In this document: positions 1 through 5,804 of the stretch, in pieces
How the letters are laid out: the number at the start of each line of letters is the position of its first letter
Position numbering within the stretch: position 1 is the first letter of the stretch
Source of the DNA: Muribaculaceae bacterium
GTDB lineage: Bacteria; Bacteroidota; Bacteroidia; Bacteroidales; Muribaculaceae
Assembly: GCA_009775535.1 (NCBI GenBank)
Contig: VSPW01000126.1
Coordinates: 1-5,804 of the forward strand
Direction: 5' to 3'
DNA length: 5,804 nt
The notes under the pieces: generated by a model
Database searches by the model: none
Told to the model about the DNA's origin: nothing
What the model saw: the letters and a program-made list of their open reading frames with translations, nothing else
Position numbers and translations under genes: made by a program

Positions 1-63
1 ATGCGGGATGGTTTTGTTATTTATATTGATCAAGTGCAAAATTAAGTATATAATTCCGGATAT

Positions 64-71
64 TATCTTTG
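64..71 (+). promoter_or_regulatory. Possible upstream Bacteroidota -7 box (TATCTTTG)
   Basis: TATCTTTG fits the TAnnTTTG consensus of the primary sigma factor in Bacteroidota exactly. No good TTG or TTTG element lies 19-21 nt upstream; only ATTAAG around 41-46 sits near that place. It could be a weaker second promoter for the DUF2851 gene, or a chance match in AT-rich DNA. An imperfect palindrome centred on TCCGGA (50-66) overlaps its left edge and could be an operator, but nothing else supports that. Confidence 0.25.
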
Positions 72-140
72 TCTTTATAAATAAATTTCACTCATTTTTA
101 TATTTAGACGTTGAAATTCATAAAAAAGTTTAACTGCGAG

Positions 141-171
141 TTGGATAATCCTTATTTTTTATCTAAGTTTG
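141..171 (+). promoter_or_regulatory. Probable Bacteroidota promoter for the DUF2851 gene
   Basis: The -7 box TAAGTTTG (164-171) matches TAnnTTTG at all fixed positions. A TTG (141-143, context GTTG) lies 20 nt upstream, inside the 19-21 nt spacing known for Bacteroides-type promoters with a TTTG -33 element. Transcription would start a few bases after 171, giving a 5' untranslated leader of roughly 35-40 nt before the ATG at 217. The assignment rests on motif and spacing alone. Confidence 0.5.
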
Positions 172-216
172 CCTGTCACTATAAACGTTTTCACCGGTAT
201 AAGTTCACTGTAGACC

Positions 217-1503
217 ATGGAAAAATTGATGCAGTATGTATGGCAGCACCGTCTGTGGCTTCAGCGGGATATGGTGACGGTGGACGGCCGCAGGGTAGAG
301 GTCATAGACCAGGGCAGGCTCAATGTTGATTCCGGGCCTGACTTTTTCAATGCGAAGGTGCGCATTGACGGTGAGATGTGGGCCGGGAATGTTGAGATAC
401 ACGTGCGTGCCAGTGACTGGCGGCGTCATGGCCATGATTCTGACCGTGCGTATGATACGGTGGTGCTGCACGTTGTGGGTATGGATGATGCCGAGGTGAG
501 GCGTCGTGACGGTAGTGTGATCCCCCAGTTGCTGATGCCTTGTGCCTCTGATTTCAGTGAGCGTTATGCCCGTATGGTCGGCAATCCTTTGTCGGAGCTG
601 GCATGTGCGGCGGATGTGGGGAGTCTTCCAGGTGTTTTTCTTGATGACTGGCTGTCGGCGCTGTCGTTTGAGCGGCTGTATGGTAAGGTTGACCGTATAA
701 TGGGGCTTCTTGAGAGGTTCAACGGGTCGTGGGCCGAGGTTGTTTATGTGACGTTGGCCCGTGCTTTGGGTTTTGGTGTTAACAGTGAGCCTTTTGAGCG
801 TCTTGCACTGGGGCTGCCTGTGAGGGTGATGATGAAGCACCGGGATTCGTTGCTTAGTGTGGAGTCTATGCTTTTCGGCCAGGCCGGCCTTCTGGAAGGG
901 GTTGCCGCCGGCAGTGATGACGGCTATGTGCGCCGTCTGGTTGACGAGTACCGCTTCCTGTCGAACAAGTTCGGGCTTAGGCCTTGTGCCGATATGGGGT
1001 GGAAGTTTTCGAGGATGCGCCCCCAGAATTTACCGCACCGGCGTATAGCGGCGCTGGCGGCTTACGTGCATAGCGGGTTTGATGTGGGGCATGCAGTGTT
1101 CGAGGCCAGTGACGAGGAGGAGCTGCGGCGCGCCTTTTCGGTGGAGCTTACGGGATATTGGGCAAGTCGCTACAGTTTTGCGTCCCCTTCGGCCTGTACG
1201 CCATCGGCCTTGGGGCGAGGTTCGGTTTCGCTGCTGATAATAAACGTGGCTGTCCCGTTGATATATGCCCGCGGGCTTTGGGAGGGTGATACGGTGATGC
1301 AGGACCGTGCGGTAGATATCCTTATGGGGCTGAGGCCGGAGAGGAATTCGATAGTGGGCCTGTTTGAGTCGGCCGGCATAAGGTGCAGGGATGCATTCAC
1401 GTCGCAGGCCCTAATACAGTTGCGGCGTGGGTATTGTGAGCCCCGGAAGTGCCTTTACTGCCGCATCGGCCACAGGTTGCTGGCCATGAAGGCCAGGCCA
1501 TAG
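217..1503 (+). CDS. DUF2851 family protein, function unknown
   Basis: The 428-residue protein matches DUF2851, an uncharacterised family I know mainly from Bacteroidota, and is full length for it. Recognisable blocks are the start MEKLMQYVWQHRL; a conserved core at residues 40-87 (GPDFFNAK, then GNVEIH, DW, HGHD and VVLHVV); AxGFGVNSEPFE near 183-194; LFGQAGLLE at 219-227; EYRFLSNKFGL at 244-254; and WKFSRMRPQNLPHRRIA at 262-278. The C-terminus holds C407, C412, C415 and H419, which could bind a metal. There is no signal peptide or membrane segment, so it is probably cytoplasmic. The start is fixed by an in-frame TAG at 211-213, two codons before the ATG. No Shine-Dalgarno is seen, as usual in this phylum. 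mdh follows 123 nt downstream on the same strand with no clear terminator between. The family assignment is recognition from memory; the function is unknown. Confidence 0.9.
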   Translation: MEKLMQYVWQHRLWLQRDMVTVDGRRVEVIDQGRLNVDSGPDFFNAKVRIDGEMWAGNVEIHVRASDWRRHGHDSDRAYDTVVLHVVGMDDAEVRRRDGSVIPQLLMPCASDFSERYARMVGNPLSELACAADVGSLPGVFLDDWLSALSFERLYGKVDRIMGLLERFNGSWAEVVYVTLARALGFGVNSEPFERLALGLPVRVMMKHRDSLLSVESMLFGQAGLLEGVAAGSDDGYVRRLVDEYRFLSNKFGLRPCADMGWKFSRMRPQNLPHRRIAALAAYVHSGFDVGHAVFEASDEEELRRAFSVELTGYWASRYSFASPSACTPSALGRGSVSLLIINVAVPLIYARGLWEGDTVMQDRAVDILMGLRPERNSIVGLFESAGIRCRDAFTSQALIQLRRGYCEPRKCLYCRIGHRLLAMKARP

Positions 1504-1626
1504 GCCATCTGTCAGGGTTTCCGGAACTTTATGTGTTGTTGTTTGTTTATTTATGTGAGAGTACATATAGATTAAATAGTGTGTACTTATGGCCATGAAT
1601 ATATCTCTCAATAAATACAATTTGTT

Positions 1627-2640
1627 ATGAATTTTCTTACTGATGAAAAATTGACTATCGTCGGCGCGGCTGGCATGATCGGCTCTAATATGGCGCAGAC
1701 GGCAATTATGATGCACCTTACCCCCAATATCTGTCTGTATGACCCCTATGCGCCTGCCTTGGAGGGCGTTGCGGAGGAGCTACGCCATTGCGGGTTCGAG
1801 GGTGTGGATATCAAGTATACGTCTGATATCAGTGAGGCGCTTGCCGGGGCGGCGTATGTGGTGTCGTCGGGCGGTGCTGCGCGCAAGGCGGGCATGACCC
1901 GTGAGGACCTGCTTAAAGGGAATGCCTTGATTGCCGAGCAGTTCGGCAAGGACATACGTGAATATTGCCCTGATGTGAAGCATGTGGTAGTGGTGTTCAA
2001 TCCGGCCGATATCACGGGCCTTATCACGTTGCTTTATTCTGGCCTGAAGCCTTCGCAGGTGACGACTCTGGCGGCGCTTGACAGCACACGCCTGCGCAGT
2101 GAGCTGGCAAAGTACTTTGAGATACCGGCAGACAGGGTGGCCAACTGCCGTACTTATGGCGGACACGGAGAGCAGATGGCGGTCTTTGCTTCCACTACAA
2201 AGGTGGATGGCAGGCCGTTGACTGAGATTATCGGTACGGCATGCCTGCCTCAGTCAGACTGGGAGGATATAAGGCAGCGTGTAATCCAGGGTGGAAAGAA
2301 TATAATTGATCTCCGCGGCAGGTCGTCGTTCCAGAGCCCGGCATACCTTTCGATAGAAATGATAGCGGCAGCCATGGGCGGAAAGCCTTTCCGTTGGCCT
2401 GCCGGGGCTTATGTGAACAATGACCGGTTCGGGCATATCATGATGGCCATGGAGACCCAGATAACCAAGGACGGTGTTGAATGCCGTCCTATCGCCGGCA
2501 CTGAGGATGAGAGGAAGGAGCTGGATAAGAGCTATGAGCATCTGTGCAAGCTCCGTGACGAGGTGATAGATATGGGTGTGATGCCTCGTATCGAAGACTG
2601 GCACAAGCTGAATCCGTATATGGATATGAAGACTTGCTAA
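1627..2640 (+). CDS. mdh: Malate dehydrogenase, Bacteroidales long type
   Basis: A 337-residue NAD-dependent malate dehydrogenase that interconverts oxaloacetate and malate in the cytoplasm. In fermenting Bacteroidales it feeds the reductive branch to fumarate and succinate. The NAD-binding motif GAAGMIG is at residues 13-19, with the ribose-binding acid D39 after strand two. The substrate loop carries R86 and R92 (RKAGMTR), followed by N125 in FNPAD. D152 and R155 lie in LDSTRLR, and the catalytic histidine is H180 in GGHGEQMAV. These match the catalytic set of E. coli Mdh (R81, R87, N119, D150, R153, H177). The C-terminal half has the typical GRSSFQSP and FRWPAGAYV blocks. A85 in the substrate loop stands where Pro is usual. 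An in-frame TAA at 1612-1614 and the family's N-terminus support the ATG at 1627. The upstream gap is AT-rich, but I could not place a good promoter in it. A strong terminator follows the stop. Confidence 0.95.
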   Translation: MNFLTDEKLTIVGAAGMIGSNMAQTAIMMHLTPNICLYDPYAPALEGVAEELRHCGFEGVDIKYTSDISEALAGAAYVVSSGGAARKAGMTREDLLKGNALIAEQFGKDIREYCPDVKHVVVVFNPADITGLITLLYSGLKPSQVTTLAALDSTRLRSELAKYFEIPADRVANCRTYGGHGEQMAVFASTTKVDGRPLTEIIGTACLPQSDWEDIRQRVIQGGKNIIDLRGRSSFQSPAYLSIEMIAAAMGGKPFRWPAGAYVNNDRFGHIMMAMETQITKDGVECRPIAGTEDERKELDKSYEHLCKLRDEVIDMGVMPRIEDWHKLNPYMDMKTC

Positions 2641-2664
2641 GTTTTGCCGCCTTATTTATATTTT

Positions 2665-2703
2665 GTGTGCGCCGGGATATTTCCATCCCGGCGCATGCTT
2701 TTT
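2665..2703 (+). terminator. Rho-independent terminator after mdh
   Basis: A perfect 11-bp stem, TGCGCCGGGAT (2668-2678) with ATCCCGGCGCA (2685-2695), has a 6-nt loop and can be extended by two G-T pairs and one G-C pair (2665-2667 with 2696-2698). Five T residues follow at 2699-2703, then CCTTT. It lies 24 nt after the mdh stop and just before the converging comF stop (2708-2710). On the minus strand the hairpin is followed by CACAAAATATAA, not a T-run, so it fits rightward transcription much better than leftward. Confidence 0.85.
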
Positions 2704-2707
2704 CCTT

Positions 2708-3412
2708 TCAGGTGGATTCTGAAAGGGCCAGTGACAGGACCGATACGGCTGCGGGATGTGACTGTGAGTGGAGCATACCGCAGCATTGGGTCATGGTGCT
2801 GCCGGTGGTTATGACATCGTCGACGACCAGCAGCGAGAGGCCGTTGAGCTCTGAGGGGTGGGCTACGGAGAATATGCCTGATACGTTCTGTATGCGCTGC
2901 CGGATGCCGTTGCGTGTCTGTGAACGGTGTGGGCGGACGGCTTTCAGGTTGTCGGCTATTGGTATGCCAGTGACTCCGCTTATCCCGCTGGCTATGTATG
3001 TGGCCTGGTTGTATCCCCGGCGTATGCGTTTGGTCCAGTGCATGGGTACGGGGATGATTGCATCGATTCCGTCAAAGAAGCCTTTTGCCGCCAGAGATCT
3101 TGCATAGGCTGCGGCGAACCGGCGCAGGATTCCGGGTCGGCCGTGGTATTTCGCGTTTATAATGATGTTTGTGTAGGGGTTTCCGCGGTAGTATCTGAAG
3201 CATGCCGCCGCTCTGTGGATTGGGCAATGGCCGATGAGGCGTTGGTGTATCTGTGTGAATTCAGATGACGCGATGCCTGTGAGCGGCAGTCTCAGTGCGC
3301 ATTCAAGGCACATGATTTGTTCGGAGGGTGTGAGCGTGCGTCCGCATACTTCACACAGCGGTGGGTATATGAGTGATGACAGGGCGGATGCCAGGTTTAG
3401 GATCGGCGGCAT
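2708..3412 (-). CDS. comF: ComF family phosphoribosyltransferase-like protein
   Basis: A 234-residue ComF protein of standard two-part layout. The N-terminal zinc-ribbon has C20-x2-C23 and C35-x2-C38. The type I phosphoribosyltransferase domain shows IIPVPMHW (119-126), RRGYNQA (131-137), the RSQT block (163-166) and the PRPP-binding loop VVDDVITTGST (196-206). ComF proteins are needed for DNA uptake in several competent bacteria, reportedly including Porphyromonas gingivalis of the same order. Whether they act on a nucleotide substrate is unclear, and many carriers are not known to be competent. It is cytoplasmic, with no signal peptide. The ATG at 3412 is set by an in-frame TAA two codons upstream. 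It begins 9 nt after the RNase H stop and is probably the last gene of the aroK-led transcript. The stop lies next to the mdh terminator of the converging unit. Confidence 0.93.
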   Translation of the reverse strand: MPPILNLASALSSLIYPPLCEVCGRTLTPSEQIMCLECALRLPLTGIASSEFTQIHQRLIGHCPIHRAAACFRYYRGNPYTNIIINAKYHGRPGILRRFAAAYARSLAAKGFFDGIDAIIPVPMHWTKRIRRGYNQATYIASGISGVTGIPIADNLKAVRPHRSQTRNGIRQRIQNVSGIFSVAHPSELNGLSLLVVDDVITTGSTMTQCCGMLHSQSHPAAVSVLSLALSEST

Positions 3413-3421
3413 TGCTTATGG

Positions 3422-4066
3422 TCATTTACGGCCAAAGTCGGCCGGGATCTCCCCCCATTGGTCGGTGTCCCATTTGAGGATGGGGTTCGGTATGGGCCTG
3501 TGCGCGTGCAGCCATGCATCGGCCCGCTGCAGCATTTCCATTATCTTTGCGTTACGTGGTGTAGGTGTCATTTTTGACCGGTGTGCCCCGTTGCGTATCC
3601 ATGACAGTGCCGTCCTGGAGTCGGAGTATATCGGGGTCACGTGGTTGCCTTGGCGGTGTAGCAGTGCCGCCGCGTGTATTATGGCCAGGTATTCGCCGAT
3701 GTTGTTGGTGCCGTCTTCGAGAGGACCGATACGGAATATCCGTTCTCCTGTTCCGACCATCACGCCCTGGTATTCCACCGGGCCGGGGTTGCGGGAACAT
3801 GCGGCGTCGACGGCGATGGCATCGCGGCGTATTTCCGGGAATGCGTCGTAGTTGACGTGCAGCGGCTTGTGGTGTGCCATGGCGCGGAACAGGGCCATCT
3901 GTTCGGCGGGATCGCCGCGGTAGGCTTCGGTGGCGGCTTCCAGTGATGTGTAGCTTTTGAACCTTGCGTCCTTGAAGCCTTTTATCTGGAGCTGGCACTC
4001 TTCCCATGAGTCATATATGCCAGGGTTTACCCCATTCCATACAACGTAGAATTTTTCTCTTGCCAT
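3422..4066 (-). CDS. rnhA: Ribonuclease HI with N-terminal hybrid-binding (viroplasmin) domain
   Basis: A 214-residue RNase HI that cleaves RNA in RNA:DNA hybrids (R-loops, replication primers). Residues 5-50 form a hybrid-binding domain: FYVVWNG, then W21, then ARFKSY. Y7, W21, F36 and K37 match binding residues of the human RNase H1 domain (Y29, W43, F58, K59), while the second lysine is S38. A linker of about 30 residues leads to the catalytic domain, whose four metal-binding acids are visible: D87 (AVDAAC), E125 (NNIGEY), D149 (YSDSRT) and D210 (IPADFGRK). The protein ends four residues after D210. I see no counterpart of the mobile loop histidine of E. coli (H124). The gene lies 15 nt after the alanine-dehydrogenase-like gene and in the same reading frame, separated by that gene's TAG and five codons. 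comF follows 9 nt later. Confidence 0.93.
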   Translation of the reverse strand: MAREKFYVVWNGVNPGIYDSWEECQLQIKGFKDARFKSYTSLEAATEAYRGDPAEQMALFRAMAHHKPLHVNYDAFPEIRRDAIAVDAACSRNPGPVEYQGVMVGTGERIFRIGPLEDGTNNIGEYLAIIHAAALLHRQGNHVTPIYSDSRTALSWIRNGAHRSKMTPTPRNAKIMEMLQRADAWLHAHRPIPNPILKWDTDQWGEIPADFGRK

Positions 4067-4081
4067 AGGTGTGACGGGGTT

Positions 4082-5251
4082 CTATGATAGTTGCAGGAAA
4101 AAGTTTATGTCGACATACCGCATTGACAGTGTCTGGGCTGTCGTTCGGTTTACGGGGTGTCCCATGAATGTGTATACGGCGTTCCTCAGTCCGGGCATTA
4201 TCTTCAGTGCGTTTGTGACCCCTTCGGCGGCTGTTATGTCGCCGAGCATTGTGATGAACGCGTTGCTTAGGGCCATTGCTGCAGTACGGGGTACGGCATT
4301 GCCTGCGTTGATGTAGCATGTTCGCCGGTTGCATGCCATGTCGTTGTCGGCCGGTGTCGCTGAGGCGAGGTCGATGGTGGGCATCCAGGGGAATGTGGGG
4401 CATGTGCTGTGTGCGAGGTCGAATGTTATGACCCCGCGTTTCATCTCGCGTGCTATGTCGGAGCTTAATATATGTGGTGTCTTTAGCGGTGTGGCTACTA
4501 CTATGTCGGCGCTCCTGAGCGCCCCGAGCAGTACGTGCGGGATTATGGCAGAGCCGGTGACGGCCGATCCCAGTTCGCGGATAGCCCCGCGCAGCCGGTA
4601 TACATCGTTGTCGAACATCCGTACCATTGCCCCTAGCCCGAGTGACGAGCGCGCGGCAGCCAAGGCTGCTATCCCAGATCCGATGACGGTCACTTCGCAT
4701 GGCACTATGCCGGCTATGCCTCCTATGAGTATCCCTTTTCCGCGGGATGCATCGGCGAGGAGTGATGATGCGATGGCTATGGATGCGCGTCCGTCGATTT
4801 CGGCCAGTATGTCGGCAAACGGCATGTTGCCGCGGTTGTCGGTGATGAGGTCGAGGGCTATGGACGTTATCCCGCGTTCGAGCAGTGTGCACAGTGCAGC
4901 GGGGTCTTGTGCTGACTGGTGGAATAGTGTGAGCAGTAGTGCGCCGCGCTGCAGCTGGCGGGCGTCTGCACGTGCAATGGGCGCCAGGTGTAGCACAATG
5001 TCGCTTTTAAGTGCTTCCTGCCGTGTGGTAACGGATGCGCCTGCCTGTATGTACTGTGTATCGGTGTAATGGATCGAATCGGCTGCGCCTGTTTCAATCC
5101 TTACTGTGAATCCGCGGTCGGTAAGCATCCCTGCGGCTTCTGGGGTTATGGGGTAGCGACGTTCGGCTTCGGATTCGCTTGCAGGTACGCCTATTGTCAC
5201 GTTCCGGCGTGATGTGGCTATTACGGATGGTTGTTCTTGCGGGACAAACAT
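4082..5251 (-). CDS. Alanine dehydrogenase/NAD(P) transhydrogenase-alpha-like protein, catalytically divergent
   Basis: This 389-residue protein has the two-domain architecture of the AlaDH/PNT family. The N-terminal domain starts at NVTIGVP (17-23). The NAD-binding domain follows GKGILIGGIAGIVP (171-184), with the Rossmann motif GSGIAA (191-196) and acid D214. Compared by eye with Mycobacterium tuberculosis alanine dehydrogenase, R32 matches R15, H111 matches H96 and N315 matches the asparagine of VANMP. However, K75 is replaced by Ala (A90 in HLAP) and D270 by Ser (S282 in FDLAHS). The C-terminus YVDIN resembles a longer Bacteroidota alanine dehydrogenase form that also seems to lack K75. 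Oxidation of alanine to pyruvate therefore cannot be assumed; another amino or keto acid dehydrogenase, or a binding role, is possible. It looks cytoplasmic, with no helical membrane segments. It starts 25 nt after the aroK stop and precedes the RNase H gene by 15 nt. Confidence 0.85.
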   Translation of the reverse strand: MFVPQEQPSVIATSRRNVTIGVPASESEAERRYPITPEAAGMLTDRGFTVRIETGAADSIHYTDTQYIQAGASVTTRQEALKSDIVLHLAPIARADARQLQRGALLLTLFHQSAQDPAALCTLLERGITSIALDLITDNRGNMPFADILAEIDGRASIAIASSLLADASRGKGILIGGIAGIVPCEVTVIGSGIAALAAARSSLGLGAMVRMFDNDVYRLRGAIRELGSAVTGSAIIPHVLLGALRSADIVVATPLKTPHILSSDIAREMKRGVITFDLAHSTCPTFPWMPTIDLASATPADNDMACNRRTCYINAGNAVPRTAAMALSNAFITMLGDITAAEGVTNALKIMPGLRNAVYTFMGHPVNRTTAQTLSMRYVDINFFLQLS

Positions 5252-5276
5252 TTGTTGTAGGTGTTCGTTTTGCCGG

Positions 5277-5804
5277 TCATGCAGGTGGTATGCCGGTGAG
5301 TTGTATGAATTTCAGGGCGTTTGTATTGATCTGCTGCGGTGTCTCGAGTTCCCCGGAGGGGAATGTGAGCTTTGCCTTGCTGTAGAACGGCATCCTGGCT
5401 TCCATGTTGGATGTTATGAATTGTGCCAGCTCCTGAGGCGGCATGCCTTTTATCAGCGGCCTTTTGCGACGCCCTTCCCATAGCCTGCGGCACAGGCATG
5501 GCAATGGCGCTTCGAGGAGTACGGTAAGCCCGCGGCTGTTCATGTAATCCATGTTGTCGAAGAAGCATGGTGTGCCTCCTCCGCATGCTATTATGACGTC
5601 CTCGAATTCGCCTACTTCGTGCAGCATGGCCTGTTCGACCTTGCGGAAGCCGTCTTCGCCACGCTCTTCAAACAGCTGGGATACGGAACGGTGAAACCGG
5701 CCTTCGATGTAATGGTCGAGGTCGATGAATCTGATATCCCCCAGCCGGGCTACAGCCCGGCCGAGGGTGGATTTTCCGGTGCCCATGTATCCTATGAGGA
5801 ATAT
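5277..5804 (-). CDS. aroK: Shikimate kinase, 5' end cut by the window edge
   Basis: Shikimate kinase phosphorylates the 3-hydroxyl of shikimate with ATP, the fifth step towards chorismate and aromatic amino acids. 175 residues are visible, and the frame stays open to the last base. The methionine at 5784-5786 lies inside the Walker A motif GYMGTGKST and cannot be the start; probably only a few N-terminal residues are missing. Numbered from the visible end: Walker A at 5-13, D28-x-D30 (magnesium and shikimate), R54 in DGFRKVE, the GGG at 75-77, R115 in KRPLI (lid) and R137 in EARMPFY. All expected substrate and ATP contacts are present and the length is normal. It is the first visible gene of the leftward unit, 25 nt before the alanine-dehydrogenase-like gene. 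The promoter lies off the window. Confidence 0.95.
   Translation of the reverse strand: MFLIGYMGTGKSTLGRAVARLGDIRFIDLDHYIEGRFHRSVSQLFEERGEDGFRKVEQAMLHEVGEFEDVIIACGGGTPCFFDNMDYMNSRGLTVLLEAPLPCLCRRLWEGRRKRPLIKGMPPQELAQFITSNMEARMPFYSKAKLTFPSGELETPQQINTNALKFIQLTGIPPA

Larger units (their letters stand above)
1..216. other. AT-rich intergenic leader before the DUF2851 gene
   Basis: This stretch is much more AT-rich than the rest of the window and carries no convincing gene. A short frame is open from base 1 to a TAA at 43-45, so it could be the last codons of a plus-strand gene lying to the left, but 14 codons are too few to judge. The region holds two plus-strand TAnnTTTG boxes (64-71 and 164-171) and one minus-strand match (37-44, complement CAAAATTA). 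An imperfect inverted repeat, ATAAT-TCCGGA-T-ATTAT, spans 50-66 and touches the first box. Confidence 0.6.

Noticed and set aside
1..45. Open frame ending in TAA at 43-45, a possible tail of an upstream gene
   Set aside because: Fourteen codons at a window edge in AT-rich DNA are not enough to call a gene.
111..329. Small plus-strand frame of 72 codons
   Set aside because: It starts in the AT-rich leader, runs across the probable promoter and into the DUF2851 gene in another frame, and its composition changes abruptly at the gene start.
205..840. Open frame of 211 codons on the minus strand opposite the DUF2851 gene
   Set aside because: It is antisense to a clearly recognised gene and its translation has no recognisable domain. 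Codon bias of the true gene keeps the opposite frame open.
1480..1496. Hairpin CTGGCC-ATGAA-GGCCAG at the end of the DUF2851 gene
   Set aside because: The 6-bp stem lies inside the coding region and has no T-tract after it, so it is not a convincing terminator.
1584..1591. TACTTATG as a -7 box for mdh
   Set aside because: It has one mismatch to TAnnTTTG and no TTG at the right distance upstream.
1616..1624. TACAATTTG just before the mdh start as a -7 box
   Set aside because: The spacing inside the motif is one base too long, and transcription would start inside the coding sequence.
4011..4892. Open frame of 293 codons on the minus strand
   Set aside because: It lies out of frame over the AlaDH-like gene, and its translation is a low-complexity mix rich in Arg, His and Thr with no family features. 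It is a composition shadow.
4329..5069. Open frame of 246 codons on the plus strand
   Set aside because: It is antisense to the AlaDH-like gene, and its Ser/Ala/Met-rich translation is typical of shadow frames.
5784..5786. ATG as the start of aroK
   Set aside because: It lies within the Walker A motif; the frame continues upstream with IFLIGY to the window edge, as expected for the true N-terminus.
1..5804. Search for mobile elements, CRISPR, RNA genes or a novel defence-like system
   Set aside because: I saw no transposase or integrase, no regularly spaced repeats and no RNA-gene sequence I recognise. Six genes fill nearly all the space, five of them in well-known families.

Overview
The window looks like ordinary chromosomal, vertically inherited DNA from a Bacteroidota bacterium of the order Bacteroidales. 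A Muribaculaceae-type gut anaerobe is my best guess. The reasons are a DUF2851 protein (a family I know mainly from Bacteroidota), the long Bacteroidales-type malate dehydrogenase, an RNase HI with an N-terminal hybrid-binding (viroplasmin) domain, promoter elements of the TAnnTTTG class, and starts without evident Shine-Dalgarno sequences. The coding DNA is moderately GC-rich, with frequent ATA and AGG codons, and the intergenic DNA is AT-rich. I see no mobile element, CRISPR array, rRNA or tRNA.

Layout: positions 1-216 are an AT-rich leader with two TAnnTTTG boxes. The one at 164-171 has a well-spaced TTG upstream and probably drives the first gene. Two plus-strand genes follow: a DUF2851 protein of unknown function (217-1503) and malate dehydrogenase mdh (1627-2640). 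A strong hairpin with a T-tract at 2665-2703 ends this rightward unit in the short gap before a converging leftward unit. The leftward unit is read from the right edge as aroK (shikimate kinase, 5' end cut by the window), an alanine dehydrogenase/transhydrogenase-like protein, an RNase HI and a ComF-family phosphoribosyltransferase. Gaps of 25, 15 and 9 nt suggest one transcript whose promoter lies outside the window.

The functions are mainly housekeeping. mdh serves the oxaloacetate-malate-fumarate-succinate branch typical of these fermenters. aroK serves aromatic amino acid and chorismate synthesis. RNase HI removes RNA from RNA:DNA hybrids. ComF is linked to DNA uptake or nucleotide metabolism. 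The gene I find most worth a second look is the alanine-dehydrogenase-like one. It keeps the two-domain fold and NAD site, but two active-site positions of true alanine dehydrogenases are replaced, so the standard name may be wrong. DUF2851 is the other real unknown, with a conserved acidic/histidine core and a C-terminal Cys/His cluster. I found no convincing evidence for a new multi-gene system.
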